Source of the DNA: Halobellus sp. LT62
GTDB taxonomy: Archaea; Halobacteriota; Halobacteria; Halobacteriales; Haloferacaceae
Assembly (NCBI RefSeq): GCF_037031285.1
Contig: NZ_JAYEZO010000001.1
Coordinates: 1,860,001 to 1,924,000, forward strand
Direction: 5' to 3'
DNA: 64,000 nt
The translations under genes and the position numbers were made by a program. Positions within the stretch are counted from its first letter, which is position 1. Each line of letters begins with the position of its first letter. This document shows positions 9,183 through 18,491 of the stretch, in pieces. The notes below the pieces were generated by a model. It had not been told where the DNA came from and made no database searches. It worked only from the letters and a program-made list of their open reading frames with translations.

Positions 9183-9400
9183 ATTGTACAATACTGCGTC
9201 TAAGGGGTACTATCTCGGTGGTTAGACAAATAGTGTTCTGCACACGCAATCGCGATCGTAACTACAGACGGAATGGGAAAGGTGATGTCGAAAAGTTATG
9301 TCAAAAAGTGATGCCGAAAAAAACAAATTCGCGGATCCGAACAGTCGGACTTGTTCCCGAGGGCATTCTCATCCCGGTTGCTCCCACGTGCACCTCCCCT

Positions 9401-9423
9401 CCCCCTCCACTATGTCCGCTGTT
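9401..9423 (+). repeat. ORB-like repeat 4, left flank of the AT-rich core
   Basis: A C-run then TCCACTATGTCCGCTGTT. It faces the inverted repeat at 9622-9649 across the AT-rich segment. Confidence 0.8.
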
Positions 9424-9545
9424 GTCGGTGAACGGTCCATCCGCAAACCGTCAAGCAACGCAACAGGGGGTGAAAGCTCGAAACGAACTCGAAGAAAGAA
9501 TCAAATGTAATCACACTCAACCGAAGCTATCTAAGGCCACGGACC

Positions 9546-9588
9546 AATAATACCCAACAACAAATAAAACTTTATGTTTCTATTAACT
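9546..9588. other. AT-rich putative duplex-unwinding element
   Basis: About 43 bases, nearly all A and T with a few C, lie between the facing ORB repeats 4 and 5. It is the most AT-rich stretch of the origin region and the natural melting site. Confidence 0.65.
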
Positions 9589-9621
9589 CCGTTCGACCTC
9601 CTCCCCCTGCTCTCACGCAAC

Positions 9622-9649
9622 AACCGCGGACATAGTGGAGGGGGGGTGT
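9622..9649 (-). repeat. ORB-like repeat 5 (inverted), right flank of the AT-rich core
   Basis: AACCGCGGACATAGTGGAGG then a run of G to GTGT. It is the reverse complement of the plus-strand repeats with a 7-base G string. Confidence 0.8.
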
Positions 9650-9674
9650 TACTCCCCGCATTTATTTCAATAAG

Positions 9675-9690
9675 AACAGCGGACACTCCG
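9675..9690 (-). repeat. ORB-like repeat 6 (half site) upstream of the orc1 TATA box
   Basis: AACAGCGGACACTCCG, the conserved half of the repeat only. It ends about 10 bases before the orc1 TATA box, so Orc bound here could block or tune its own promoter. Confidence 0.6.
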
Positions 9691-9700
9691 GACACGGTGG

Positions 9701-9710
9701 TTTTATTAAT
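9701..9710 (+). promoter_or_regulatory. TATA box of orc1/cdc6
   Basis: TTTTATTAAT is centred about 29 bases before the ATG at 9735, so the transcript is probably leaderless. Confidence 0.65.
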
Positions 9711-9734
9711 CCTGTCTACGAAACGGGAGACGTA

Positions 9735-10994
9735 ATGGTCCTCTTCGAGCGGGACAACGATATTTACCGCGATCGGGACGCCTTACGGGAGGACTACCAA
9801 CCCGAAGCGCTCGTCGGTCGGGACGAAGAACTACAGACGTATCAGGCGGCGCTGCAACCCGTGATCAACGGCGAACAGCCGAATAACATCTTTCTGTACG
9901 GGAAAACAGGCGTCGGAAAGACGGCAGCTACCAAGTACTTACTGGCTCATCTCAAAGAGGACGCTGCTCAGTACGACGATATCGACCTCTCCGTCATCTT
10001 TCTGAACTGCGACGGGCTCACGAGTTCTTACCAGATCGCGACCCGTCTCGTCAACAATCTCCGTTCGGAGGCCAACCAAATTTCGACGACGGGATATCCG
10101 CTGGCCTCCGTCTACGAGATGCTCTGGGAGGACCTCGACGACCGCGGCGGGACCGTTCTCGTCGTCCTCGACGAGATCGATCACGTCAACGACGATAGCA
10201 TCCTCTATCAGCTCCCGAGAGCCCGCGCGAACGGCGACCTCGAAGTGGCCAAAATCGGTCTCATCGGCATCTCAAACGACTTCTCGTTCCGTGACGACCT
10301 CTCGCCGAAGGTGAAAAGCTCCCTCTGTGAGCAGGAGATCCACTTCCCCGCGTACAACGCCGAGAACCTCCGCGCGATCCTCGAACAGCGAAGCGATGTG
10401 GCGTTCCACGACGACGTCCTCAGCGACGAAGCTATTCCGCTTTGTGCGGCCTACGGAGCGAAGGACGCGGGTGACGCTCGACAGTCGATCGACCTCCTGA
10501 TGAAAGCCGGCGATCTCGCTCGAGACGAAGAGACAGCTACCGTGACCGAAGCACACGTTCGTCGCGGTCGGCGCGCGCTCGAACGCGGTCGAATCAAGGA
10601 AGGGATCAACGGCCTCACCGAACACGGCCACTTGGTTTTATACGCCCTCTTGACGCTGGATCTCGAGGATCAAGCTCCGATTCGCTCCCGCGACGTCAGG
10701 CCACGGTATACGCGGTTTACCGAACTCGCCAATCGCGATCCCCTCGTTCCGCGTCGGATGCGAGATCATCTGAGCGAGTTGGCGATGCTCGGCATCGTCT
10801 CCGTCACCGAACGGAACGAGGGACGACGTGGCGGGACGTATCGCGAATACGCGCTCGATATGGACGTCGAGTTGATCCTCTCGGCGATGATGGACACCGT
10901 CGAAGTCGTGGGAGTTCACGATTCGATCACGTCCTACGTCGACTCCGAGGACAGCCAAGAAGCACCGACGCTCGAGGACTTCTCTGAGGTCTGA
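9735..10994 (+). CDS. orc1: Orc1/Cdc6 family replication initiator
   Basis: This AAA+ ATPase binds the origin repeats and loads the MCM helicase. The 419-residue protein has the N-terminal RDALREDYQPEALVGRDEEL region typical of archaeal Orc1/Cdc6, Walker A around residues 55-63 (GKTGVGKTA), Walker B near residues 141-150 (VLVVLDEIDHV), a sensor region (IGISNDFSF) and an Orc-type arginine segment (GDARQSIDLLMKAG). The C-terminal third is a winged helix that reads the origin DNA. It lies immediately beside the repeat-rich region on which it should act, as at other haloarchaeal origins. The start is set by the TATA box 29 bases upstream. Haloarchaea carry many Orc paralogues, so which one this is cannot be told. 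Confidence 0.95.
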   Translation: MVLFERDNDIYRDRDALREDYQPEALVGRDEELQTYQAALQPVINGEQPNNIFLYGKTGVGKTAATKYLLAHLKEDAAQYDDIDLSVIFLNCDGLTSSYQIATRLVNNLRSEANQISTTGYPLASVYEMLWEDLDDRGGTVLVVLDEIDHVNDDSILYQLPRARANGDLEVAKIGLIGISNDFSFRDDLSPKVKSSLCEQEIHFPAYNAENLRAILEQRSDVAFHDDVLSDEAIPLCAAYGAKDAGDARQSIDLLMKAGDLARDEETATVTEAHVRRGRRALERGRIKEGINGLTEHGHLVLYALLTLDLEDQAPIRSRDVRPRYTRFTELANRDPLVPRRMRDHLSELAMLGIVSVTERNEGRRGGTYREYALDMDVELILSAMMDTVEVVGVHDSITSYVDSEDSQEAPTLEDFSEV

Positions 10995-11073
10995 GTCGAG
11001 TCCTCATCGGCTCGTAAAATCGAATTGTTCGTCCACTATCTTCCCATCTCACGTACAATTTCACCCACCCAAC

Positions 11074-11093
11074 ACACCACAATGTCCGTAGTT
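11074..11093 (+). repeat. ORB-like repeat 7
   Basis: ACACCACAATGTCCGTAGTT, three differences from the consensus. Confidence 0.6.
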
Positions 11094-11168
11094 CTCTTTT
11101 CTACTTCTGCCGTTCTCTGAGCCCATATGTTTTCTCCGGACTTCGTGGCGTGTGCCTCACATTTCTCA

Positions 11169-11183
11169 GGACATTGTGGTGTG
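11169..11183 (-). repeat. ORB-like repeat 8 (degenerate)
   Basis: GGACATTGTGGTGTG. It keeps the right part of the inverted repeat but lacks the AACAGC end. Confidence 0.45.
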
Positions 11184-11195
11184 CCCTGATCGATT

Positions 11196-11215
11196 AACAA
11201 CGGACATCGAGGGGT
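11196..11215 (-). repeat. ORB-like repeat 9 (inverted)
   Basis: AACAACGGACATCGAGGGGT, the inverted form with a G string. Confidence 0.6.
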
Positions 11216-11230
11216 ACAGCGTGCAGTCGA

Positions 11231-11250
11231 ACCCCACTGCGTCCGCTGTT
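11231..11250 (+). repeat. ORB-like repeat 10
   Basis: ACCCCACTGCGTCCGCTGTT, three differences from the consensus, facing repeat 9. Confidence 0.6.
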
Positions 11251-11311
11251 ACCGTTTCTTTGTCCGACCAGACGGCTTATCACGCGTCAGCCTGTCTTTG
11301 TACGCGTCTAT

Positions 11312-12712
11312 ATGTTCGGGACGAGTGGGATCCGTGGACCGGTCGGCGAAGAAGTGAACGCGCGACTCGCACTCGATGTCGGACGAGCCGTCGCGGCGGA
11401 GGCTGACACCGTCGTTGTCGGACGCGACGTTCGCGGAACTGGGTCAGTTCTCGCCGACGCGCTCTCTGCTGGACTACGCGAGTGCGGGACTGACGTGATG
11501 CGTCTGGGGATCGTCTCGACGCCGACGCTCGCGAGGAGTGTCCAGTGGTTCGGAGCCGATGCCGGTGTCGGTGTCACCGCGTCACACAACCCCGCACCCG
11601 ACAACGGGATCAAACTCTGGAACCCGTCGGGACAGGCGTTCACGCCGACGCAGACCGACGCGGTAGAAGAACGGCTCACGAACGACGCCGTCGAGTCGGC
11701 ACCGTGGGACGAGTTCGGCAAGGAACGAGGTGTCGACGACGCGTCTTCGCGTCACGTCGAACATCTCGTTTCGACGTTCTCGGAACCGGACGGATCTCCG
11801 GACCAACCCACGGGCGACTCGCCGAACGATCCGCTCGAAGACCTCACGGTCGTCGTGGACCTCGGGAACGGAACCGGCCGGGTCACCGTCGACGCGCTCT
11901 ATGCGTTGGGCGCGACGGTACACACCCTCGACGCCCAACCCGACGGTCGCTTCCCGGCGCGAAAGAGCGAACCGAACGCCGAAACGCTCACCGCGCTGCA
12001 GTCCGCCGTCCCGTCGCTCGACGCGGACCTCGGAATCGCCCACGACGGCGACGCCGACCGGATGGTCGCCGTCACCGCAGACGGGGAATACGTCCCCGGG
12101 GACGTGCTGTTGGCGCTGTTCGCACGCGAGGCGGCAGAAGATGTGAACTCCCCTGCGACCGGTGACACACCCCGTCCATCCGTCGCCGTTCCCGTCGACA
12201 CGAGCCTCGTCGTCGCCGATACAGTCCAACGCGCCGGCGGCGACGTTGCGTACACGCCCGTCGGCGATGTCCACATCGCAGAAGCGGCGTCACGTGACGG
12301 ATTCGTCTTCGGCGGGGAGCCCTCGGGCGCGTGGATCTGGCCCGATCAGACGCTCGCGCCGGACGGCCACCTCGCCGCCCTCAGTCTCGCAGCGCTCGTC
12401 CAGCGACACGACTCACTCGGCACGCTCGTCGACGAGATTCCGACTGATTCGTACGTCACCCGTCGCGAGAACGTCTCCGTCGGGGATCGAGCGGCATCGA
12501 TGGACGCGATCGAGGCGGAACTTCGCGAACGATACGTTGACATCGACACCATCGACGGGCTTCGCGTCGAGACCGACGACGGGTGGTTCCTCGTCAGACC
12601 GAGCGGAACAGAACCGCTCGTTCGAGTGACCGCCGAAGCCCGAGCGGAACGGACCGCGGACGAGCTGCTCGAATCAGCGCGCGAGATCATCGACGACAAC
12701 GCAGTGCGCTAA
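11312..12712 (+). CDS. phosphoglucosamine mutase / phosphomannomutase family enzyme
   Basis: This alpha-D-phosphohexomutase moves phosphate between C1 and C6 of a sugar phosphate for glycan synthesis. The 466-residue protein has all four domains: an N-terminal FGTSGIRG, the catalytic phosphoserine Ser91 in VTASHNPAPDNGIKLWN, the Mg2+ loop HDGDADRM at residues 244-251 with Asp245, Asp247 and Asp249, the sugar-specificity loop GGEPSGAWIWP, and the phosphate-binding loop VRPSGTEPLVRV near the end. GEPSG with SGTEP occurs in both GlmM and archaeal PMM/PGM, so glucosamine versus mannose specificity stays open. The gene lies between two groups of origin repeats. A stop closely followed by an inverted ORB-like repeat ends it. 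Confidence 0.93.
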   Translation: MFGTSGIRGPVGEEVNARLALDVGRAVAAEADTVVVGRDVRGTGSVLADALSAGLRECGTDVMRLGIVSTPTLARSVQWFGADAGVGVTASHNPAPDNGIKLWNPSGQAFTPTQTDAVEERLTNDAVESAPWDEFGKERGVDDASSRHVEHLVSTFSEPDGSPDQPTGDSPNDPLEDLTVVVDLGNGTGRVTVDALYALGATVHTLDAQPDGRFPARKSEPNAETLTALQSAVPSLDADLGIAHDGDADRMVAVTADGEYVPGDVLLALFAREAAEDVNSPATGDTPRPSVAVPVDTSLVVADTVQRAGGDVAYTPVGDVHIAEAASRDGFVFGGEPSGAWIWPDQTLAPDGHLAALSLAALVQRHDSLGTLVDEIPTDSYVTRRENVSVGDRAASMDAIEAELRERYVDIDTIDGLRVETDDGWFLVRPSGTEPLVRVTAEARAERTADELLESAREIIDDNAVR

Positions 12713-12727
12713 CGCCCGCCCGATCGT

Positions 12728-12747
12728 AACAGCGGACATACTGGTGT
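12728..12747 (-). repeat. ORB-like repeat 11 (inverted)
   Basis: AACAGCGGACATACTGGTGT, one inserted or changed base against the consensus. It lies just after the stop codon of the phosphohexomutase, 3 kb from the origin core. Confidence 0.65.
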
Positions 12748-12810
12748 GTCGCGATGTCGTTGACGCGGTTTCGGATCCGCACGGACCGCTTTCGGTCCTA
12801 CGACTTCGGA

Positions 12811-15468
12811 TCAGCGGAGCCGTCCGAGCAGCTCGTAGTCGTGATCGGGCGTGTAGCTTCTGAACAGCAGGCTGTTCGTCAGGACCGACACCGACGAGAA
12901 CGCCATCGCTCCGGCGGCGAGTACTGGCTGGAGCAATCCGAGCGAGGCCAACGGGATCATCGCGGTGTTGTAGCCGAGCGCCCAGACGAGGTTCTGTTTG
13001 ATTTTCTGCAACGTCGCATCGGAGATCCGGATCGCCTTCACGACGTCCACCGGGTCGTCGCGCATCAGCGTCACGTCCGCGGCTTCGATGGCGACGTCAG
13101 TTCCCGAGCCGATGGCGGTGCCGACGTGGGCCACCGCCAGCGCGGGGGCATCGTTGACGCCGTCGCCGACCATCATCGCCTTCCGGCCCTCGTCTTGAAT
13201 CGCCTCGACCGCGTCGGATTTGTCCTCCGGAAGGACCTCCGCGCGGACGTTTTCGGGATCGATCCCGACTTTGTCGGCCACGGCGCGAGCGGTTCGCTCG
13301 TTGTCGCCGGTGATCATCATCACGTCGATTCCGCGCTCGCGAAGTTGACTCACGGCATCTTTCGCACTCGGTTTGATCGTGTCCGCGTCGGCGACGACGC
13401 CGACGAGTTCACCGTTGCTCACGCCACCGTTCCCGGCGGTCGGCAGACGGGCGACGAGCATCGCGGTCTTCCCCTCGCGTTCGAGTCGCTCCATCGTCTC
13501 CGCCGCGGAAGACGGGTCGACGCCGTTATCTTCGAGCAGCTTTCGGTTGCCGACCAGCACCTCCTCGCCCTCGATCGTCGCCCGGACCCCGTGTCCAGGG
13601 ACGTTTTCGAACGCCTCGGGTTCGGTCACGTCGAGCCCGCGCGCTTCGGCTCCTTCGACGATTGCGCGGGCGAGCGGATGCTCGCTGCCGCGTTCGGCCG
13701 ACGCGGCCAGCCGCAGCACGTCGTCCTCTGAGAGCGAGTCCCGAGCGACGACTTGCCCGCCGTCTGTCGTCGAAGTACCACTGTCCGCCGCCGACCCGCC
13801 GTCTGTCGCGGAACTGCCGTTCCCGTCGAAGACAATGACGTCGGTGAGCTCCATCTCGCCCTCGGTGAGTGTCCCGGTCTTGTCGAAGACGACCGTGTCG
13901 ACGTCCTTCGCGCGTTCGAGGACGTCGCCGCCCTTGAACAGGACGCCGTTCTGCGCGCCGATGGTTGTGCCGACCATCGTCGCTGCCGGCGTCGCGAGCC
14001 CCAACGCACAGGGACAGGCGATCAGGACGGCCGAGGCGAACACGACGATCGCGAACTCGAACACGGACACCGTCCCGCCCGCGATCGCCGGGCCGCCGGC
14101 GACGAGCCCCCACAGGGGGAGCCACTCGACGACCCCCGCGAGCGTCGCGGGGAACAGATACCAGACGACGCCCCAGACGAGGGCGTTCGCGATGACCGCG
14201 GGGACGAAGTACGCGGAGATGCGGTCGGCGAGGTTCTGAATCTCGGGCTGGCGTGACTGGGCCTCTTTCACCGTCTGGACGATCTGCTGGAGCGCGGTGT
14301 CGGAGCCGACCTTGGTCGCTTCGACGATCAGGACGCCGTTCTCGTTGATCGTGGAGCCGACGACCTCGTCGCCCTCTCCCTTCTCGACGGGAACGGACTC
14401 GCCGGTCACCATCGATTCGTCGACGGCTGACTGTCCGTCGACGACGACCCCGTCGGTCGGGATCTGCTCGCCCGGGCGGACTTTCATTCGGTCGCCGACC
14501 TCGACGTCTTCCAGCGGAATCTCACGCTCGGTCCCGTCCTCGTCGATAAGTGTCGCGGTATCGGCTTCCATCTCCAGCAGCGTTCGGAGCGCTTCCCCGG
14601 CTTGGCCCTTCGAGCGGGCTTCGAGGTAGTTTCCGAGCGTAATGAACACCAAGATCAGCGCCGCCGTGTCGAAGTAGAGGCTCCCCGCGATGGCTCCGGC
14701 GAGAACGGCTACCGAGTAGACGTACGCCGTCGTCGAGCCGAGAGCGATGAGCACGTCCATGTTCGCCCGCCGGTTCCTGATCACCGCTTTGTAGGAGTTC
14801 TTGTAGAACGGCCAGCCGAGCACGAGTTGGACGGGCGTCGCCAGCGCGAACTCGACCCAGCCGAACTCGACGCCGAAGACTCTCTCCGGGAGGATGCTGC
14901 CCCCGAAGAGCAACTTGTCGACGATGAAGAACAAAAGCGGTGCCGACAGCGCCGCCCCGAACAGCGTGAGCCGGAGTTGCTTGCGGATCTCGGCTTGGCG
15001 GGCTGCGTCTCGGGCGTCCTCCCCGGACGCTTCACCTTCAGCCTCGCTCTCGCGAACCGGCGAATACCCCGCGTCTTCGATAGCGTCGTACAGCTCCTCG
15101 CGCGAGACGTCCGCTGGGTTGTACCGCACTTGGGCTTCGTCGGTCGCGTAGTTCACCTCGGCGTCAATCACCCCCGGAAGCGCCTCCAGCGCGGCTTGGT
15201 TGGTGTCCGCGCAGTTCGAACACGTCATATCGGAGATGGCGATCGAGACAGTCTCCGAGACGACGCCGTAACCCGCGTCCTCGATGGCCTCGTATACCTC
15301 TGCGAGCGATACGGTTTCGGGATCGTACTCGACGGACCCCTCGTCCGTGGCGAAATTGACGTTCGCTTCGACGACGCCGTCCAGCGACTCGATGGCGTCC
15401 CCAACAGTGGCCGAACAGTTGGCACAGGTCATCCCCGTGATGTCGAGATGCGCTGTTCTCGTGTTCAT
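12811..15468 (-). CDS. copA: copper-exporting P1B-type ATPase with two HMA domains
   Basis: This membrane ATPase pumps Cu+ (or Ag+) out of the cell. The 885-residue protein has two N-terminal heavy-metal-associated domains with CxxC motifs (MTCANC, Cys15 and Cys18; MTCSNC, Cys83 and Cys86). It also has the CPC metal-translocation motif at residues 485-487 ([11 protein letters not shown]), the phosphorylated Asp529 in DKTGTLTEG, the TGES actuator loop, the HP dipeptide of the nucleotide domain ([10 protein letters not shown]) and [13 protein letters not shown] with an MTCxNC pair indicates Cu+ specificity. The start at [18 protein letters not shown] (15468) is preferred; the frame reaches 34 codons further up but that stretch looks non-coding. 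Upstream DNA is AT-rich, as expected of a regulated promoter. Confidence 0.94.
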   Translation of the reverse strand: MNTRTAHLDITGMTCANCSATVGDAIESLDGVVEANVNFATDEGSVEYDPETVSLAEVYEAIEDAGYGVVSETVSIAISDMTCSNCADTNQAALEALPGVIDAEVNYATDEAQVRYNPADVSREELYDAIEDAGYSPVRESEAEGEASGEDARDAARQAEIRKQLRLTLFGAALSAPLLFFIVDKLLFGGSILPERVFGVEFGWVEFALATPVQLVLGWPFYKNSYKAVIRNRRANMDVLIALGSTTAYVYSVAVLAGAIAGSLYFDTAALILVFITLGNYLEARSKGQAGEALRTLLEMEADTATLIDEDGTEREIPLEDVEVGDRMKVRPGEQIPTDGVVVDGQSAVDESMVTGESVPVEKGEGDEVVGSTINENGVLIVEATKVGSDTALQQIVQTVKEAQSRQPEIQNLADRISAYFVPAVIANALVWGVVWYLFPATLAGVVEWLPLWGLVAGGPAIAGGTVSVFEFAIVVFASAVLIACPCALGLATPAATMVGTTIGAQNGVLFKGGDVLERAKDVDTVVFDKTGTLTEGEMELTDVIVFDGNGSSATDGGSAADSGTSTTDGGQVVARDSLSEDDVLRLAASAERGSEHPLARAIVEGAEARGLDVTEPEAFENVPGHGVRATIEGEEVLVGNRKLLEDNGVDPSSAAETMERLEREGKTAMLVARLPTAGNGGVSNGELVGVVADADTIKPSAKDAVSQLRERGIDVMMITGDNERTARAVADKVGIDPENVRAEVLPEDKSDAVEAIQDEGRKAMMVGDGVNDAPALAVAHVGTAIGSGTDVAIEAADVTLMRDDPVDVVKAIRISDATLQKIKQNLVWALGYNTAMIPLASLGLLQPVLAAGAMAFSSVSVLTNSLLFRSYTPDHDYELLGRLR

Positions 15469-15929
15469 CTTACCTCGTACTACGGGCTCCTCTCTTAGTG
15501 GACTTGTCCCTTCGAATGCAAAGCTCATCTCCCAATGAATCTTTGAATAAAATAGTATTGAGAAGTACAACGGCTATTTTTGAGATAGCTGCTCTCCAAT
15601 TCACTCCTTCCGGACCGTAGTCGAGGAATACGAAGCGTCTACCCGTCTAACGACGGCGACCGCGACCGCTGGTGTCGGTTCGAAACTCGAACCCCTGACG
15701 CGTGAGAGCTTTCGATTCGAAGGGCCGACCAACTCGCAAGCCGTGGGGATGCGCCACCGGAACCGTCACCCTGACAGCGAAAAACGTTTATATACGCTGC
15801 GGAAACACTCACCTGAACGATTTCGTCCGTTCGGTCGCGTCGGGGCTCTCGACGCCGACCCAGCAACAACGATTCCGGTGGTGGGGGCTGCAGATTTTGG
15901 TGGCACCCGCCCACGGCTTTCCACTATGT
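15469..15929. other. divergent intergenic region between copA and aCPSF1
   Basis: About 460 bases. The left part (15540-15600) is AT-rich and should hold the copA promoter. The right part has a strong TATA box at 15786-15795 and then about 135 bases to the aCPSF1 start. The frame of aCPSF1 is open through much of it, but the sequence there does not match the family N-terminus. I see no other gene. Confidence 0.55.
15786..15795 (+). promoter_or_regulatory. TATA box upstream of the aCPSF1 gene
   Basis: GTTTATATAC preceded by an A-rich BRE-like stretch (GCGAAAAAC). It implies a start site near 15815-15820 and therefore a leader of about 110 bases before the ATG at 15930. Confidence 0.7.
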
Positions 15930-17849
15930 ATGAGCACTAACGACACAACAGATCCGCTCGAAGCGGTCAGAACGAAACTCGAAGCAGAAATTCCGGACGA
16001 CCTCGTCGTCTCTCGCGTCGCCTACGAGGGGCCCGAACTCGTCATCTACACCGAAACGCCGCGCGCGTTCGCCGAACGGGACGGCCTGATTCGACGACTC
16101 GCCAGCACCCTCCGGAAGCGTATCACCGTCAGACCGGCGGCGGGGACGCAGCTGGACCCTGCAGAGGCGAAACCGAAGATCCTCGATATGATCCCCGAGG
16201 ACGCGGGCATCACGAACCTGCAGTTCTACCCCGCCACCGGCGAGGTGCTGATCGAGGCGCAGAAACCGGGACTCGTCATCGGGCGACGAGCGAGCACACT
16301 TCGGGAGATCACCCAAGAGGTCGGCTGGACGCCGGACGTCCTCCGAACTCCCCCGATGGAGTCCTCGACGGTCGACAACGTCCGCAACTTCCTGATGCAG
16401 GAGCGCGACGACCGCCGCGACTTCCTCGAACGCGTCGGAAAGCGAATTCATCGCGAACAGACCCAAGAGACGGAGTGGGTTCGCGTCACGACGCTCGGCT
16501 GCTGCCGGGAGGTCGGCCGCGCGAGTTTCGTCCTCAGCACCCCGGAAACGCGCATCCTCATCGACTGCGGCGATAAACCCGGCGCGGAGGGCGAAGTCCC
16601 CTACTTGCAGGTTCCCGAGGCCAACCCGATCGCAGACTTGGACGCGGTCGTCCTCACGCACGCGCACCTCGATCACTCAGCGCTGCTCCCGCTGCTGTTC
16701 AAGTACGGCTACGACGGGCCGGTCTACACGACCGAACCGACGCGAGACCTGATGGGCTTACTCCAACTGGACTATCTCGACGTCGCGGCCAAGGAGGGAC
16801 GGACGCCGCCGTACGACTCGGAGATGGTTCGAGAGGAGCTCAAACACACGATCACGGTCGATTACGGCGACGTCACAGACATCGCGCCCGATATCAAACT
16901 GACGTTCCACAACGCCGGACACATTCTCGGGTCGGCGGTCACGCACTTCCACATCGGCGACGGCTTCCACAACATCGTCTTCTCCGGCGACGTCCACTAC
17001 GACGACACGCGATTGTTCAACGGGGCGTCGAACGACTTCCCGCGCGTCGAGTCGCTGGTGATGGAGTCGACGTACGGCGGCCGAAACGACTACCAGACCG
17101 ACCAAGAAGACTCCGAGCGAAAACTCATCGAACTCATCCGCGAGACGCACGACCGCGACGGGAAAGTCGTCATTCCCGCCTTCGCGGTCGGGCGCTCTCA
17201 GGAGCTGATGCTGGTTCTCGAAGAGGCGATGCGCAAGGGGAAGCTCCCGACGATGCCGATCTATCTCGACGGGATGATTCGGGAGGCGACCGCGATCCAT
17301 ACGGCCTATCCCGAGTTCCTCCGGGACGGACTCAGAGACCGGATCCTCCACGAGGACGAGAATCCCTTCCTCGCCGAGCAGTTCCAACAGGTCGACGGCG
17401 GCCAAGAGATGCGCGAGCAAATCGCGGGCGACGATCCGTGTATCATCCTTTCCACCTCGGGAATGGTCACCGGCGGCCCGATTATGTCGTGGCTCGAGCT
17501 CCTCGGGAGCGACGAGGAGAATCAGCTCATCTTCGTCGGGTACCAGGCACAGGGGACGCTCGGCCGGCGGATCCAGAGCGGTCGACGGGAGATCCCCTTC
17601 AGCGACCGGGGAAGTCGATCCGAACAGCTCACGCTCAGATTCGACGTCGAATCGGTCAGCGGGTTCTCCGGCCACGCCGATCGGAGCGGGCTCGAAAACT
17701 TCGTCGGGACGATGAACCCTCGGCCCGAGGAGATCATCTGCGTTCACGGCGACGAGTCGTCGACGGACCAACTGTCCTCGGGACTCTATCAGAAGTACGA
17801 CGTTCGGACGTACGCGCCGCGAAACCTCGAAACGTTCCGCTTCGACTGA
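15930..17849 (+). CDS. archaeal CPSF1 (aCPSF1): KH-domain beta-CASP ribonuclease and transcription termination factor
   Basis: The enzyme is the archaeal homologue of the 73-kDa cleavage and polyadenylation factor. It cuts RNA and ends transcription. The 639 residues have N-terminal KH-like RNA-binding modules (residues ~1-150, with GLVIGRRASTLREITQE), then a metallo-beta-lactamase core with the HAHLDH zinc motif (His244, His246, Asp248, His249) and the GHILGSAVTHF block, and a beta-CASP insert (EEAMRKGKLP, STSGMVTGGP, GFSGHADRSGL). The start at MSTNDTTDPLEAV is chosen because it fits the family N-terminus. About 110 bases of leader are predicted before it. It acts in the cytoplasm as a dimer in characterised members. 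Active-site residues look intact. Confidence 0.95.
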   Translation: MSTNDTTDPLEAVRTKLEAEIPDDLVVSRVAYEGPELVIYTETPRAFAERDGLIRRLASTLRKRITVRPAAGTQLDPAEAKPKILDMIPEDAGITNLQFYPATGEVLIEAQKPGLVIGRRASTLREITQEVGWTPDVLRTPPMESSTVDNVRNFLMQERDDRRDFLERVGKRIHREQTQETEWVRVTTLGCCREVGRASFVLSTPETRILIDCGDKPGAEGEVPYLQVPEANPIADLDAVVLTHAHLDHSALLPLLFKYGYDGPVYTTEPTRDLMGLLQLDYLDVAAKEGRTPPYDSEMVREELKHTITVDYGDVTDIAPDIKLTFHNAGHILGSAVTHFHIGDGFHNIVFSGDVHYDDTRLFNGASNDFPRVESLVMESTYGGRNDYQTDQEDSERKLIELIRETHDRDGKVVIPAFAVGRSQELMLVLEEAMRKGKLPTMPIYLDGMIREATAIHTAYPEFLRDGLRDRILHEDENPFLAEQFQQVDGGQEMREQIAGDDPCIILSTSGMVTGGPIMSWLELLGSDEENQLIFVGYQAQGTLGRRIQSGRREIPFSDRGSRSEQLTLRFDVESVSGFSGHADRSGLENFVGTMNPRPEEIICVHGDESSTDQLSSGLYQKYDVRTYAPRNLETFRFD

Positions 17850-17951
17850 CGGCGTCGACGCCGTTCCACTGATCGCGACGCCGACCGCACAGATTCGATT
17901 TTTCGCTCGTGGTAGAGATGAGAGCGCCGACTGAGCCGACCGGGAAGCGGC

Positions 17952-18359
17952 TTACCCGTTGACCGCGACTTCCGCGTCCGCTTCCGGCTGCTGGTATTTG
18001 TCCTCGAACTCTTGGATGAGCTGTCCCATCTTCGCGTACCAGTCGTTGAGCATTCGCTGCATACTGTCGGAGATCTTTTCGGGGTCCGTCGGCGAGTACA
18101 CGTGGTAGTATCCGCCCTGTTCGTAGTTGACCTGTTCTTTCTGGATGAACCCCGACTGCAGCAGCCGCTGAATCGACCGGTAGGCCGTCGAGCGCTCGCG
18201 TTCGACGGTCTCTGCGACCTCGTCGACGGTCAGCGGCTCTCCGGCGTTTACGAGCACCTGAAAGCACTGCCTATCGAGTTGCTTGAGGCCGTGGAAGCAC
18301 TCCAACAGCCCCTCACATTCCATATCCTGTTTCAACTGTTCGGACATCGAATCTGGCAT
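17952..18359 (-). CDS. helix-turn-helix transcription regulator (TrmB/MarR-like)
   Basis: The 135-residue protein has a winged helix in residues ~25-85: DRQCFQVLVNAGEPLTVDEV, AETVERERSTAYRSIQRLLQSG, then a wing. A C-terminal amphipathic helix (DPEKISDSMQRMLNDWYAKM) is likely for dimers. This is the form seen in small archaeal MarR/TrmB-type regulators. It is transcribed leftward from a promoter with a TATA-like TTTTAAT near 18388-18396. The neighbouring TauE permease operon is on the same strand just upstream, so it may sense sulfur or metal stress, but this is a guess from position. MPDSM leaves a second start possible at 18347. Confidence 0.85.
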   Translation of the reverse strand: MPDSMSEQLKQDMECEGLLECFHGLKQLDRQCFQVLVNAGEPLTVDEVAETVERERSTAYRSIQRLLQSGFIQKEQVNYEQGGYYHVYSPTDPEKISDSMQRMLNDWYAKMGQLIQEFEDKYQQPEADAEVAVNG

Positions 18360-18491
18360 CTGATATCTGAACGTTGGGACCGTGTGATTAAAAGGCTTGT
18401 GTGGGATTCGTACAATTGTGGACTCCCGTCTCTCGATTTTCGATCTCCGCCGCTCGTTCGCCCGTCGCAGGCCGTTTTCACCTGTCGTCGA

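Larger units (their letters stand above)
8793..9734. other. replication origin region (oriC-like)
   Basis: About 940 bases with no convincing gene, directly upstream of orc1/cdc6. It carries six repeats of the form ACACC(CC)CTCCACTATGTCC followed by GCTGTT: four on the plus strand (8831, 9032, 9163, 9401) and two inverted (9622, 9675). Between the facing pair at 9401 and 9649 is an AT-rich stretch at 9546-9588, the likely duplex-unwinding element. Several repeats end in a run of C (G on the other strand), as described for haloarchaeal origin recognition boxes. The arrangement (Orc gene, adjacent inverted repeats, AT-rich core) is that of known haloarchaeal origins. Confidence 0.85.
10995..11311. 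other. intergenic region downstream of orc1 with further ORB-like repeats
   Basis: About 317 bases without a gene. It holds four ORB-like sites, two on each strand, at 11074, 11169, 11196 and 11231, and must also hold the promoter of the phosphohexomutase gene that starts at 11312. Confidence 0.6.
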
